The notes beneath the pieces are model-generated. The model was not told where the DNA came from and ran no database searches. It worked only from the letters and a program-made list of their open reading frames with translations. 64,000 nt of DNA from assembly GCA_021018995.1 (NCBI GenBank), contig CM037587.1:65057604-65121603 (forward strand), in the 5' to 3' direction. Source of the DNA: Chloranthus sessilifolius. Lineage: Eukaryota > Streptophyta > Magnoliopsida > Chloranthales > Chloranthaceae. Below, piece after piece: positions 21,575 through 32,986 of the stretch. The translations under genes were made by a program, and so were the position numbers. Numbering within the stretch: position 1 is the stretch's first letter; every line of letters begins with the position of its first letter.

Positions 21575-22560
21575 AGACAACAACAAATTACCTATGATAA
21601 TCTCGTCTTCCCTCACCATTGAGCAGGAAAGAGAACTACTTGGTGTGCTAAAAAGGCATAGGAAGGTAGTAGGGTGGACCATTACAGACTTAGGGGGGAT
21701 TAATCCTGCTGTGTGCATGCATAAGATTCATCTTGAGGAAGGTGTCAAACCTTCTTGAGAGATGCAGAGGAAACTCAACCCTCACATGCAGGAAGTTGTG
21801 ATGAAAGAGGTAGTCAAACTCCTCGATGATGGCATCATATACCCTATCTCCGATTCCCAATGGGTGGCACCTACCCAGGTAGTGCCCAAGAAATTTGCAA
21901 TCATAATTGTTGATGCTGATTTAGGAGAGCTGATCCCAACCAGACAGACCACTAGTTGGAGAGTATGCGTCGATTACAGAAAGCTCAATGAAAAAACCAG
22001 CAAGGACCACTTCCCATTGCCCTTCATAGACCAAATTTTGGACAGGCTAGCAGGCAAGGCATATTACTATTTCCTTGATGGATATTCAGGGTACAATCAG
22101 ATCCCTGTCTACCCCCAAGACCAGGAAAAAACCACATTCACTTGCCCATTTGGGACCTTTGCATACAGAAGGATGTCATTTGGGCTGTGCAATGCACCTG
22201 CCACTTTCCAAAGATGCATGTATGCAATTTTTTCTGACAAGATTGACAAGTTTTTGGAGATCTTCATGGATGATTTCTCCATTTATGAAGATGATTTTGG
22301 CCAATGTCTGCACCATCTCATTATGTGCTGCAGAGGTGTGAGGAGACCAACCTGGTCCTAAGTTGGGAAAAGAGTCATTTTATGGTGACTCAAGGCACTG
22401 CCCTTGGACATGTGGTCTCCCACAAGGGAATAGAGGTTGATCAGGCTAAGATTGACTTAATTTCCCATCTGCCCCCTCCCAAAATTGTCAAACAGGTCAG
22501 GTCTTTTCTGGGCCATGCTGGGTTTTATAGGTGATTCATTAAGGACTTCAGCAAAATCAC
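21575..22560 (+). pseudogene. Ath-2 reverse transcriptase
   Basis: Blocks in order: LPMIISSSLTIEQE, HKIHLEEGVKPS, RKLNPHMQEVVMKEVVKLL, WRVCVDYRKLNEKTSKDHFP, LDGYSGYNQIPVYPQDQEK, FAYRRMSFGLCNAPATFQR, the catalytic box EIFMDDFS, and GHVVSHKGIEVDQAKIDLI. The 21762-22361 part is open and unusually well kept. Part of a fossil; broken elsewhere. Confidence 0.9.
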
Positions 22561-22679
22561 CAAACCTCTGTGCCACCTATTGTGCCAAAAGGTACCTTTT
22601 GAGTTCAATGATGACTGCCTGGCTGCTTTTAAGGAGCTAAAAACTTGCTTGACTATAGCCCCTATTCTACAAGCCCCTG

Positions 22680-23075
22680 ATTTCTCTTTACCATTTGAGC
22701 TGATGTGTGATGCATCAGACTTTCCTATGGGGGCTGTTTTAGGATAAAGAAGAGACAAGGCACCATGTGTGGTGGCGTATGCTAGCAAATCAATGGTTGA
22801 TGCTCAATTGAATTACACCATGACTGAGAAAGAGCTGTTAGCCATTGTCTTTGCTTTAGAAAAATTCAGATCTTATGTGTTGGGCTCCAAAATCACTGTG
22901 TTCACTGACCACTCAGCCTTAAAATACCTCTTGTCTAAGAAGGAATCCAAAGCAAGATTGATCTGATGGATTCTTCTTTTGCAGGAATTCCATTTGGAGA
23001 TTAAAGACAAGAAGGGAGTGGAAAATGTGGTTGCTGATCATCTGTCCAGAATCCAAGTTGCAGAAACAGAGAGCC
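22680..23075 (+). pseudogene. Ath-2 RNase H
   Basis: [53 protein letters not shown] and GVENVVADHLSRIQ give the four acidic/His sites of a Ty3/gypsy RNase H in the right order. Part of a fossil. Confidence 0.87.
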
Positions 23076-23099
23076 TGCCCATCAATGATTCTTTTCCAG

Positions 23100-24312
23100 A
23101 TGAGCAACTATTTGTTGTGGAGATTAGTATGCCCTGGTTTGCTAATATCGTGAACTACCTTGCTGTGAAAAGGATCCCTCCACATTGGAACAAGAATGAT
23201 AGAAACTTATTTTTCTCCTAGAACAAACACTATATATGGGAGGATCCTTATCTTTTTAAGCATTATTTAGACCAAGTAATTCAAAGATGTGTACAAGACT
23301 GCTGCGAAGGTGCTTCAGAGTGGTTTCTATTGGCCTACTCTATTCAAAGATGCCTGACAACATTGCAAAGCTTGTCCTCGATGCCAGCAGATGGGAAGTA
23401 TTACTAAGAGGAATTCCATGCCTTTGCAACCTATACTTGTGGTCAAATTGTTTAATGTCTGGGGTATTGACTTTATGGGACCATTTCCCCCTCCTGTGGA
23501 TATAATTTCATCCTTGTAGCTGTGGACTACGTGTCCAAATGGGTAGAAGCCATAGCTACAAGGACAAACGACCACAAAGTTGTCATTAAATTCCTCAAAG
23601 ACAACATCTTCTCCAGGTTTGGCATCCCCAAAGCCATCATTAGCAATGGGGGAAGCCACTTTTGTAATAAACCTTTTGATAAGCTGCTGGAAAAGTACTC
23701 TGTGACCCACAGGGTAGCCACTCCCTACCACCCACAAACCAGTGGGCAAGTAGAGATTTCCAACAGGGAACTCAAACACATTTTAGAGAAGACTATGCGA
23801 AGTGATAAGAGGGACTGGTCCATGAAGTTGACAGATGCCTTATGGGCTTATAGGACTGCCTATATGACCCCCATAGGTATGTCTCCATTCAGAGTAGTTT
23901 ATGGCAAGGCATGCCATTTGCCTGTTGAATTGGAACACAAAGCATACTGGGCTATTAAAGCAATAAATTCTGATTTCAACTTTGCTGGTTTACACAGGAA
24001 GCATACACCAATGGTCAGACTTACAAAGAAAAGACCAAAGCCTTCCATGACAGACATATGCTACGGAAAGAATTCAAACCCAATGATAAGGTATGGATGT
24101 TCAATTCTCGATTAAAATTCTTTTCAGGAAAGTTGCAGTCCAGATGGGATGGACCCTTCATAGTTGTACATGTTTCCCCATCTGGAGCTGTTGAAGTCAG
24201 GGACCCTACAGATGGTAGAGTCATGAAGGTCAATGGCCAGAGGCTCAAACTGTGTGTGGACAAGATTTGTGAGCCTGAAAAGAGCATTGATCTTCAAGAC
24301 CCTCCAGATTAA
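23100..24312 (+). pseudogene. Ath-2 integrase
   Basis: The core is [25 protein letters not shown] and [17 protein letters not shown], followed by [18 protein letters not shown]. The C-terminal domain has LQSRWDGPFIVVHVSPSGA and KVNGQRLKL, ending DLQDPPD. No chromodomain follows. Part of a fossil; broken. Confidence 0.87.
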
Positions 24313-25061
24313 TAGTGGATTTTTGCTTGTATCATATGTAAAATATGTGATTTATTTGTATCAATAAAGCACCAGCTGGCCTAGCAGGACAACTTCCAGG
24401 GTGCTGGGACTGAGAACTACACTCAAATATCCAACTATTGGTTTTTAAAACCCTTTGATACAACGGCTAATGATTTTGATAGGATTCTAGACGTTTTCGA
24501 GGGGCACAGAGCTATGACGATAGGTGGAACCAACCCCTCGATAGGTTAAATAAGGCAACAGAAACTTTTCGATAGGTTCTGGGTACCTATTGGAACCTAT
24601 CAAAATGACGAATCGCGTCAAATTCCAACCTATCGAATGGAAGGTCCCACCTGTCGAGATCCTATCGAAATTGTATCTTTTGTAAGCTTTGACTGCCAAG
24701 TCTTCGATAGGACACCTTGACCTATCGCCACCATTCTCGTCATCCTATCGAAATCATTTTTCACACCCGTATCGATACGGTAGTCTTGTCCTATGCACCT
24801 CTCGAATACCTAACCCTCTCTCAGTGCTTCAGCATTTATGGTGCATGCCGCCTTAACTTAATCTTCCCTCCTAAATTTAGTCCATCATGCAGTCCACGCA
24901 TCAATTCCCACCCTTCATTTTCAATTCCCACGCATGGCAGATTGTGCCACTTTTATTGCATCGTTTCATATTCCGATGCCCATGCACCTTAAATATTCGC
25001 TTCGCCCAGTCCTTACACATCCATTCCACCCTAACCTGCCCATCTCATCCAGCCCCCACGC
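24313..25061 (+). other. Ath-2 non-coding sequence with internal CCTATCGAA array
   Basis: Between integrase and the short ORF. The part at 24478-24790 holds about 12 copies of CCTATCGAA/TTCGATAGG and variants, the same motif as in U3 of this element. No strong TATA box follows; CTTAAATATTC near 24988 is weak. CACGCATGGCAGA occurs twice (about 24928 and 25056), the second time over the ORF start. Confidence 0.75.
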
Positions 25062-25307
25062 ATGGCAGACGACAAACCTCAAGATTTGCCTATCAAGTTC
25101 TTCCCAGTCTGGCCACCACCACCTCCACCGGTCGAGCCTAATCCTCTTCAATTTCTCTGGGATAAATATGATGAGGTTAAGAGAATCCTCGCCAAGGAGA
25201 AAAAGGAAATCCTAAAGAGGGAGAAGAAGAGGCAGAAGACAGAGTCACCGGCTGCTTCCCCCCCGTCATCCTCATCATCATCCACCACCCTACCCCCACC
25301 CCCTTGA
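25062..25307 (+). CDS. Ath-2 short last ORF: coiled-coil and Pro/Ser-rich protein of unknown function
   Basis: An 81-residue open frame starting MADDKPQDLP. Residues 17-25 are Pro-rich (WPPPPPPVE). Residues 30-60 form a charged probable helix or coiled coil (DEVKRILAKEKKEILKREKK), and the end is a Ser/Pro tail (SSSSSTTLPPPP). It occupies the place where Ath-1 and Ath-3 carry a large last ORF, and no trace of that ORF's globular domain is seen here. The Ath-5 frame at 56603 has a similar build: acidic/basic helix, then Pro/Ser tail. I recognise no family. Whether it was ever expressed is unknown. Confidence 0.4.
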   Translation: MADDKPQDLPIKFFPVWPPPPPPVEPNPLQFLWDKYDEVKRILAKEKKEILKREKKRQKTESPAASPPSSSSSSTTLPPPP

Positions 25308-25579
25308 TCCCATCCTTTTTTTTCTTTTTTTCTTTTTTTTTTTTTTCTTCCCCCCCACCCCCCTGGCTTGCAGTTCCTCTTCCACCCGACGCCGGCTGAG
25401 GATATCCCTAAGCCTGGGGGGACGTTTTTTTTTCTTTTCCCAAAGGAGATGTTGTCCACATGTCGGTTTTTCAAATTATTTATAATAAAATGTTTTGTTC
25501 ATTTCACTTGTTGTTTCTCTATTCATTTCTTGTTCCATTTATTTTCTCCGGATGTCTGCTCAACTAAACCCATTCTGCT
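25308..25579 (+). repeat. Polypyrimidine tract and adjoining non-coding sequence in Ath-2
   Basis: Bases 25312-25366 are almost purely T and C (T runs, then C runs). This is low-complexity sequence right after the short ORF. The following 200 bases are T-rich and non-coding. Confidence 0.8.
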
Positions 25580-25620
25580 AAGAACTGTGGGGACACTGTT
25601 TAGTTTAGGTTTGGGAGTGT
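25580..25620 (+). promoter_or_regulatory. Ath-2 second PPT-like block
   Basis: GAACTGTGGGGACACTGTTTAG and then TAGGTTTGGGAGTGTGGCA, about 1.5 kb before the 3' LTR. It matches the Ath-1, Ath-3 and Ath-5 blocks. Confidence 0.65.
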
Positions 25621-26968
25621 GGCATATATGCCAATGAATTAGTTAATTTTAGTACAGCCAAATTAAAAAGGAATAAGCGAAAAGAGAATGAATTCACCTC
25701 ATATTTGTTATTAAGAAAACTTTAAAAACCATTTGCAACTGAAGTAAGCTGATGTTTTAACATTTTTCATGAAAGAAATGTCAAGAATTTTTGAAGAAAG
25801 TTTCTGATGTGTAATAAACTAGCAACGAGAAGAGACTGGGAGGATACTCCCCAGAAATTGGGATGGAAGGCCATACCTAGTGAGAATTAGGCCTGAAAAC
25901 TTCTTTGAAGAGTGTCTTGGCAATTCATTCTGCTTTGAGAACTGACTGGACTTAATCCTGACCACTGGAAGTTAAGCAAATCCAAATTGAAACAAGCTCG
26001 ACAACATTCATAACATGGAAGACATGAAGTAAGGCCATCTCTTGGACAGTTTGAGCCTAAAATTCCCCGCCTTTGAACTGCCCTTGCTGCACACCACTTG
26101 AGCCTTAAAAGCCCCAATTTTCTTTGATGAAAGCCAGAAATTCTAAACCCAAAACCTCTTGACCTATTTCATTTCACCCTCAATCTGAGAAATCAGGAAG
26201 AGGAAGGAGGAGAAAGGTTAGAGGAGCAAGGTCCTAAATCAAGTTGAAAGAAAGAAAAACACAGTTGGTCTATTTGTGGTATTATGCATAAAAAATAAAA
26301 AAATAAAAAAAAAAAAGCAAAAGGAGGAGAAGGCGGCAGTTTTGGCTCTGAAGATTCAAAAAGACAGTAAAGAGGTTTTGAATTAAAGAAGGTGAAGTCA
26401 TGAATCACCTCCTTACCTTTACTAATTTCTCAATTTTGAACTCTGTTACCCCTTTTGTTACTCCACAAACCTCATCCCTAAGCCACATTACAACCCAATA
26501 AAAAGACCTTACTGATCTGAAAGTGGATTGAGCTGTCGTGTGGAGATGAGAATTTGCTTAATCTATGGTGAAAAGAGCTGGAAAAGTCAGAAATTCAGGC
26601 AATGCCTATGCTACTGCTTGTAGTCCTATTTGAGGGCTGTAACAGCTCTTGAGCTGAGTGATATGATTTACCCCTCTTCTCTGTACTGATGAGTGAACAG
26701 CCCTGATGAGACTTGGGTCTAAAATCTAAATTGATGGGAGAAGTACCTAAGCAGGATCCTCAAATTGATGGTGAGTTATGCATAAAATTTTAGAAGAAAT
26801 GCCTGGACACAAACTGAGTGATGATGGAGAGATTTCAGCAAACTTTCATATTTCCAAATGGATGCTTTTTTTTTTTGAATTTCCTTTAATGGATGGGAAT
26901 GATTTGAATTTATTTGATTTGCTTAAATTCTGCTTTAACAGGTTGCACTATTATTAACTAAGTTGTAT
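25621..26968 (+). other. Ath-2 3' non-coding region
   Basis: No coding sequence. Bases 25800-26120 and 26400-26620 match the equivalent region of Ath-1 and Ath-3 closely. An A-rich run lies at 26288-26320. Confidence 0.65.
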
Positions 26969-27102
26969 TGGAGAAGTTTGTGGGTACCTTCATTGAAAAC
27001 CCTCAGGAGACTTCACTCCTCCACTAGGGATCACCTAAGGGTTTAAAAGGCTTGGTGCATATGCTAAATGCATCCGTGCTCCCTAGGAAAGTGGCATTTC
27101 TG
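26969..27102 (+). promoter_or_regulatory. Ath-2 conserved three-hairpin block
   Basis: Same block as in Ath-1, starting GAGAAGTTTGTGGGTACC. Arms: AGGAG/CTCCT; CTAGG and CCTAA around GATCA (one base less well paired); TGCAT/ATGCA. Confidence 0.78.
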
Positions 27103-27146
27103 TTTCCTTTTAATTCTCCTTTGCTCAGGGACTAGCAAAGCTTAGG

Positions 27147-27156
27147 TTTGGGGGTG
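27147..27156 (+). promoter_or_regulatory. Ath-2 polypurine tract
   Basis: TTTGGGGGTG directly before the TGTTAAG start of the 3' LTR. It is a typical Athila plus-strand primer site. Confidence 0.85.
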
Positions 27157-29252
27157 TGTTAAGTGGTGAAAAATGCCACTTTTCACCCTATAACCTGACC
27201 ATTGATAGACCTGTGAGCACACTAATAAGCCCTTGTCAAGTGTATTTTGTAGACAACAATAAAAGAAGATACTAAGGAAGAAAAGCACTCAAGAAAGCCC
27301 AACAAGGAGCCATCTCTCAGCACAGGACGAACTCAGCAATAACACACCAAAGGGCAGCACATCATTGAACCCTTGGAGCGCGTGGCTGCAGCAGGGCAAG
27401 GTGAAGAAAGTGAGAATAGGTTGAAAACGTCCTATCGATTGGTCACCTGAAGAGTTCGATAGAAGCTGAAACCAAAGAAAGGAAGGATGAAGAAGGAAGA
27501 ATTCGTGCGGATAGAACAATTCGACAGGATCCCTGAACCTGTCGAGCAGATGAATGAAAGAGAAAGCTCATCCAATCGAAAACTTGCCTGAGGAGAAAAA
27601 AGGGAACCTATCGAAGGCCTCCTGAACCTATCGAAATGAAGATGTTGGAATTGAACCTATCGAAGGGTGCTTAAGCCTTTCAATAGGAATGAGAGCCAAC
27701 CTATCGGGATGACGGCATGCAGAGCTAAACTTGTCAAAAAGGACCTCTGGACCTATCAAACTACTCAGCGAACCTATCGAATACTCCAGATAATGAGCTG
27801 AGGACCCTGAAGCTTCAAAGAGAAAATTCATCCTATCGAAGAGACCAGGGAACCTATCGAAAGGGGCTACAAGCTTATTTTTAACCTGTCGAAAGCTTCT
27901 CCAACCTGTCGAAATCGTGGGCTGAACTTCTCAAAAACTATGTCATGCACACGCTGAGACTTGGTAACCTGCTGCATGCAAACTGAGGCACTTTGGTGAC
28001 CAGCGCAACGTTCTAGAAGATGCCCTAGAAAACCCTAACCGACCCACGTGCTTTTACAGAACCCTAACAAACTCTTACAACCTTCTAGAAGGGATATTTG
28101 GCAGGAAAAATAGAGGAGAAAGCTATATATAGAGATCCCCAATTGCCATTGGGGAGGATCAAATTTGGGGACAATTTCCTAGAGATCAGAGCATGCAGCG
28201 AGATTCCATTTCCCTTCCTTTAGCACAAACATGGTTGGCTAATTCCCTAGGAACAGCAAGGAGTGAGTTAGATCTGTGATTGGGTAAGGTTAAGAGTGTT
28301 GCTGGGGTTAATTGCTACACAGACTACAAATATGAGAGCATTCTATTATAAGAGTGACCTTGTTTGCATTGTAAATGTTGTTTTCAATGTTTTAATTAGA
28401 TCTAAAGCTCTTTTGATTCATTTTGATGCTCGATCGGATTTGTGTAGAGGAGTTGCTTGATCAGCTCACCCACTTAACTGGTAGACCTCTTGGATATCAT
28501 CTGAATTCCCTGGATCTGATATCCCTGTAACTTCCTGCATCTGTGACCTAGAAATTGTAGCATCTGTAGTGGTTTTAATTGTTCTAATTGAGGCCCTGGC
28601 TTTGTAGGAGATCTCTAGGATGGTCTGCGACATTAAAGTGGACAGATCATAACCTTAAGGTAAATATGAGCTCAGGCCTCAATTGGATTCATCTGTTGCA
28701 ATCCATGGATTCGATAAAGCCTATAGGATGGTTTGTGACCATTAAAGTTGACAGATCATAGCCTTAAGGCCAGGTTGATCCTGTGATTTGAAGTGAAATT
28801 TATACCCTACAGCTGTGCCTGTGGCCAGCCGAGGGACTTATGTGCTTTCAAACTCCTGTAATATGCTTAGCTCAACCTGATTGCAGTGAAAATAACCTCC
28901 AAGCTGTTCTCCATTTTTTAAGTTTTTAAACCTTCCATCTGCAAGATCTGAGGCTCCAGATTCGATCTAAGACAATCTGCATTTTTAATTGTAGTTAGTT
29001 TAAGTGACAACCCTATCCAAACTTCTCCCCTATCTTTTAGCTATATTAGTGATAGCTAGGGTTCCAGATCTCTTACAGATCTAGAGATTCAATCAATTCC
29101 AAACCACCTCTCAGTGAACTTTCCCTTACTTTTAAAACTTGCTACAAAGGACCCTGTATCTTGCAGGTCTAGGATATTTTAGATGTGTTGAATCTATCTC
29201 TGTTTTCTCTTGATTTTTACACCATAAATCAGCACACTGGAATTCCCCAACA
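27157..29252 (+). repeat. Ath-2 3' LTR
   Basis: 2,096 bp, TGTTAAGTGG to CCCAACA. It has the same layout as the 5' LTR, including the CCTATCGAA array (27428-27920), TATA box (28124-28131) and two palindromic boxes. Confidence 0.92.
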
Positions 29253-29885
29253 ATCATCAGAATACTTACAGCATAATCAGTATCCATTTCTTTGAGAGGC
29301 ATGTCGGTGTAGATCCTGATGATGGAATCCTCATGTGGGAACTTGATGCGCTGATGATATGTTGACATTGCAGCTTTCATTGACTTCAACCACTTCCTTC
29401 CTAGTATTAAGTTGTAGGTGTTTAAAGAGTCAGAGACATGGAAAGCAACATCCTTTGGGATGGGACCGAGGCGGACTTCTAATTAGATAGTCCCTTTGAC
29501 GAAGAGTCAAGAGCCATCATATGCAATGAGGGATTAGGATGAAGCGTTATGTCCTGCTCGATATATTCAAGAATTTTGAGCATCGTTATCGAACAGATGT
29601 TAAGTCTCACTCCAGTGTCGACCAGCATATGGGGTACTGAGAATCCTTTGATCATGACTGTCAAGTAGATAGGGGTCAATCTCCCGTGTAGTGACTCTTT
29701 AGGCATATCAGCTTCAGTGAATGTGAGTGTCGGAGGCTGAACCATAACTGAAGCGATCTCGTGCAGCTGATCTAAGGTGGTATCTTCGTTCATGTGTGTC
29801 TTGCCAAACATCTCTATCAATAGTCGGTGATTTTCTGAAGACTTCTTGATGAGCTCGAGGATCGATATCTGCGTTGGTACATTAT
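29253..29885 (-). pseudogene. Tat-A protease
   Basis: Minus strand. ISILELIKKSSENHRLL is followed by MLVDTGVRLNIC, the DTG aspartic protease active site, and further on by GRKWLKSMKAAMSTYHQRIKF, the usual end of the Tat protease domain. Ath-2 cuts it off on the left and Ath-3 on the right. Part of a fossil; broken. Confidence 0.8.
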
Positions 29886-31437
29886 TGTTAAGGTTTTTGC
29901 GGCTTCTTTTTATTATAAAAATGATAAAGATAAAATAAAGGAAGTAAAACAAAACAAAACAAAATGGGGACTGAATACAACACAACTAAATCACAGATCT
30001 GCAAGAATCCAGGGTCTATTGTAGTAAGTTTTAAGTAAGTAAGAGTTTGTCCCACTGAGAAATTAATTTAGAACCCAAAATGGGCTATAATAATAGGCCT
30101 CCAGATCTGGCTACAGATCTGACAATCCTAAAGAAAGGGAGTTGGGTGTCACAACTACACTAAATTACATACTAAAAGAAAAGAAATAAAGTGCAGTCCT
30201 ATCCTGAGAAAGGGTTATGAAGAAGGTGGTGATGGTGTGTTAAAATAAAGATAAAATGGTGGGAAGTAAACTACTAGGCTAAGTTTAAATTAGTTTTATA
30301 ACTCAGACCTAGATCTACTTCTGCAGGAATCCTTGCCGAAGTGCTATTAAAAACCTCAGTGGGGAAGAAGAATACAACTCACTCTTGTGATTCAACCTAG
30401 TCCCTTAAGGCTATAACCTGTCCACTTTAATGGTCACAGACTATCCAATAGAGAGGATCAAAGCACATGAAGAAAATCAGAAAACCAATCTAATCAATTG
30501 GAGTAGGCTGATCTTAAGGCTATAACCTATCCACTTAAATGGTCACAGATTATCCAATAGATGTCCTCCACCCAACTGATCAAATCAGAACATTAAAACT
30601 ATTGCAGACACTATATTTTTCAAGTTACATGCTCCCTAGATCTGTTATAGATCTTGCAGGCATTCATAGGAACAAATAGTTCTTGAAAAACCAGTGGAGA
30701 CCATAGTTGTCCAAGGGCTATTTGGGGACTTAAAAGCAGCTGGTCATTGCTACAGAAGGCCTGCAATGACCCAGTTCATAAGTCTGCAATCACTACAAAG
30801 AAATCATATCTAACATCTGATATTGGTCAAGTAAATCAGAGGGGAACTAGTTCCTGCAACAACCTCTCACAAGGCTACAAGCTCATGTGCAGAGGAGAAG
30901 AATCCTTCTCAGATTTGTGGCTTGGAATCACCCTAGGGCTATAGTCTGTCCACTTAAATGGTCAGAGGCTATCAACAGAGGTTATCCTCACCACAAGGAT
31001 CTGAGAAAGAACATGTAAATTGTTGCTGCCACCATGGTCCCAGTGCTACAAGCTCAAGTTTCCATGGGCCTTTCAATTAGCTCAAATCCTAAATGCATTC
31101 TATAGCCTGAACAAAACTATGGGCAAATAGAGAAATAATAGATTAAATGAACATTTAAAGCACAAATTCCATTGATCAAAATTACCTACAATGTAGTTTC
31201 TCAAGGCAGCAGCCTTGTGCACAATAGCCCTTCACAAATTCCAAATTATTTACATAACCCATTACAAAAGTAAATAAAACAGCACCTAACTGCTTACAAA
31301 GGATTTAGCCAATAAGTATTGAGCTAAGAGAGAAGGAAAAATAGAAAAAGAAGTGACCAAACCCTAACCCTAATCTGCTTGAGCTCACCACAGACAAAGG
31401 TTGAAGGAGAGATTATGATTATAAGTTATAAGTATAA

Positions 31438-31445
31438 CTTATATA
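31438..31445 (-). promoter_or_regulatory. Ath-3 LTR TATA box
   Basis: TATATAAG on the minus strand, downstream of the motif array. The same site lies in the other LTR at 46279-46286. Confidence 0.65.
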
Positions 31446-31689
31446 CTCAATCCCTAATGCCTTGGCTCAGAGAAGAGTAAACCCTAATTTCTCTAGAAAA
31501 TGTGGCACTGTTACAACCCTTGGATGCCTTGGGATGTGTACCTTAGGATTTAGGCATCGGGATGCGTACCCTAGACCTGGAGAAATCCCCAAAAGGTCCC
31601 TAGAGTTAAGATTGAGAAGGGGAGAGCCCGAGCTTCACAAGGCTACCTTCTGCATATTAATTTTGTCGTGTAGTTGATTTTTACTCTTT

Positions 31690-32110
31690 AGTTCCTTTGC
31701 ACATCTTGCAGAGTCCTCGCGAGGTAAGAATTAGCTTGGAAGGTTTGTTCACTTGCGCAGGTGGACTTCGCATTATCGCGTAGCTGATTTGGCTTTGAAT
31801 GCACTCGCCCAGAAGAGTTGTAGTGCTTGGCTTATTCGCGCAGTAGAGCTTCAGAATCTCCTGTCGCGAGGTACTCATGCAGATGTCTTTACATCTCGCT
31901 CAGCAAAGGGTTGAGCTTCCAAGCGCGCGAGAGCTGCACGAGAGAACTTCTGGAGCTCTCTCTCTTCTAGAGCCACGCAAGAACTTTGTGAGTTAGCTAT
32001 TGTTCTTTGTGCAAATTGGCCTCGCAAGATAGCGCACATGGTTAATATAAGCCTTGATCCTCACGAGAACTTCACGAGCAGGATTTCTGAAGGCTTAGTG
32101 CGTGAGAGCT
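31690..32110 (-). repeat. Ath-3 U3 CTCGCGAG motif array
   Basis: About 20 copies of CTCGCGAG, CTCGCGCAG and decayed forms with CpG turned to TpG/CpA (for example CTCACGAG), irregularly spaced. The matching array in the 5' LTR is at 46440-47090, where more CpGs survive. Confidence 0.85.
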
Positions 32111-32587
32111 CTGCGAGTTCTTTAAGTGCTGATTTCAGCTGAAGTGCATGACTGCTGCATGAGTTCCCTTGTGCTACATGTCTTAGCTACGCAAGGAAGC
32201 TTTGCTAGTGAATTAAACTGCGTGAGGCAGCACCTCAACAGTACAAGATAAGTTATTTGTTCCTCTGCTGCTATGCTCATGCTTCTGTCACAGCTTCCTC
32301 TACTCTCATCTATACTTCTTTCATCTGTTAGAGTTCCTTGGTCCATCATGACATGCAAAATAGTCACCATGGTGTGTACCACTATGGTGTTCCATCAATC
32401 TCTGGCTTAGCTGTCATCCTTGGCTTGAATTCTCTCTCTTCTTGGCACCAAAGGCATGGACTTTGTGTTAAGCTGCACAAGTTATTACTAATCTACAAAA
32501 CAAGATAAACAAGAGTTATTAGTTAGCTTTAAGGTCCAGCAAAGGCTAAGTTAAGAGGTGAAAAGTGGTTCTTTTCAGTGAATAACA

Positions 32588-32602
32588 CACCCCCAAACCT
32601 AA
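32588..32602 (-). promoter_or_regulatory. Ath-3 polypurine tract
   Basis: On the minus strand TTAGGTTTGGGGGTG directly precedes the 3' LTR. Confidence 0.85.
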
Positions 32603-32649
32603 TCTTTACTAGTCCCTGTGCAAAGCAAAATTTAAACAGCTACTCTAAG

Positions 32650-32790
32650 AATATAAATGTCACTTTTGTAGAGAGAACGGATGCATTTAGCTTATGCATC
32701 AAGCTTTTTAAACCCCTAGGTGATCCCTAGTGGAGGAGTGAAGTCTCCTGAGGGTTTTTAGTGAAGGTACCCACAAACTTCTCAATGAAA
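32650..32790 (-). promoter_or_regulatory. Ath-3 conserved three-hairpin block
   Basis: On the minus strand it opens GAGAAGTTTGTGGGTACC and holds AGGAG/CTCCT, CTAGG/CCTAG around GATCA, and a TGCAT/ATGCA pair. It corresponds in order and position to the block in Ath-1, Ath-2 and Ath-5. Confidence 0.78.
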
Positions 32791-32986
32791 CAATTAATAA
32801 AAGTGCAACATTATCAAGTCAGCTGTCAATACACAGAGCATCAGTTCACCTTTGATTCAAAATATGAGGAGTGTAAATAAAGGATATTCACAGTCATTTA
32901 ATTATTAAAACTTTTGCATGTATGCACATCATTTCCAATTAGCTTACAACAAGAGAAACAACACATGTATGTCAGTATTGAGCTCA

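Larger units (their letters stand above)
16397..29252 (+). mobile_element. Ath-2: complete-length Athila LTR retrotransposon inserted in Tat-A
   Basis: 12,856 bp with both LTRs (16397-18539 and 27157-29252), PBS, gag, protease, RT, RNase H, integrase, a motif array, a short last ORF and a PPT. The flanks GTCAT (16392-16396) and ATCAT (29253-29257) are a probable 5-bp target duplication with one difference. In the first ~240 bases the LTRs differ at about 7 positions, and they look about 95-96% identical overall by eye, with one small length difference. At the often-used grass rate of 1.3e-8 per site per year this is roughly 1.5 million years; the true rate here is unknown. Broken, about ten breaks in gag-pol. 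Confidence 0.92.
29886..32587 (-). repeat. Ath-3 3' LTR
   Basis: 2,702 bp. In element sense it runs from TGTTATTCACTG to CCTTAACA. It contains, in element order, the CTCGCGAG array (32110-31690), a TATA box (TATATAAG at 31445-31438) and three palindromic Athila boxes (about 30972-30930, 30555-30511, 30450-30404). Confidence 0.9.
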
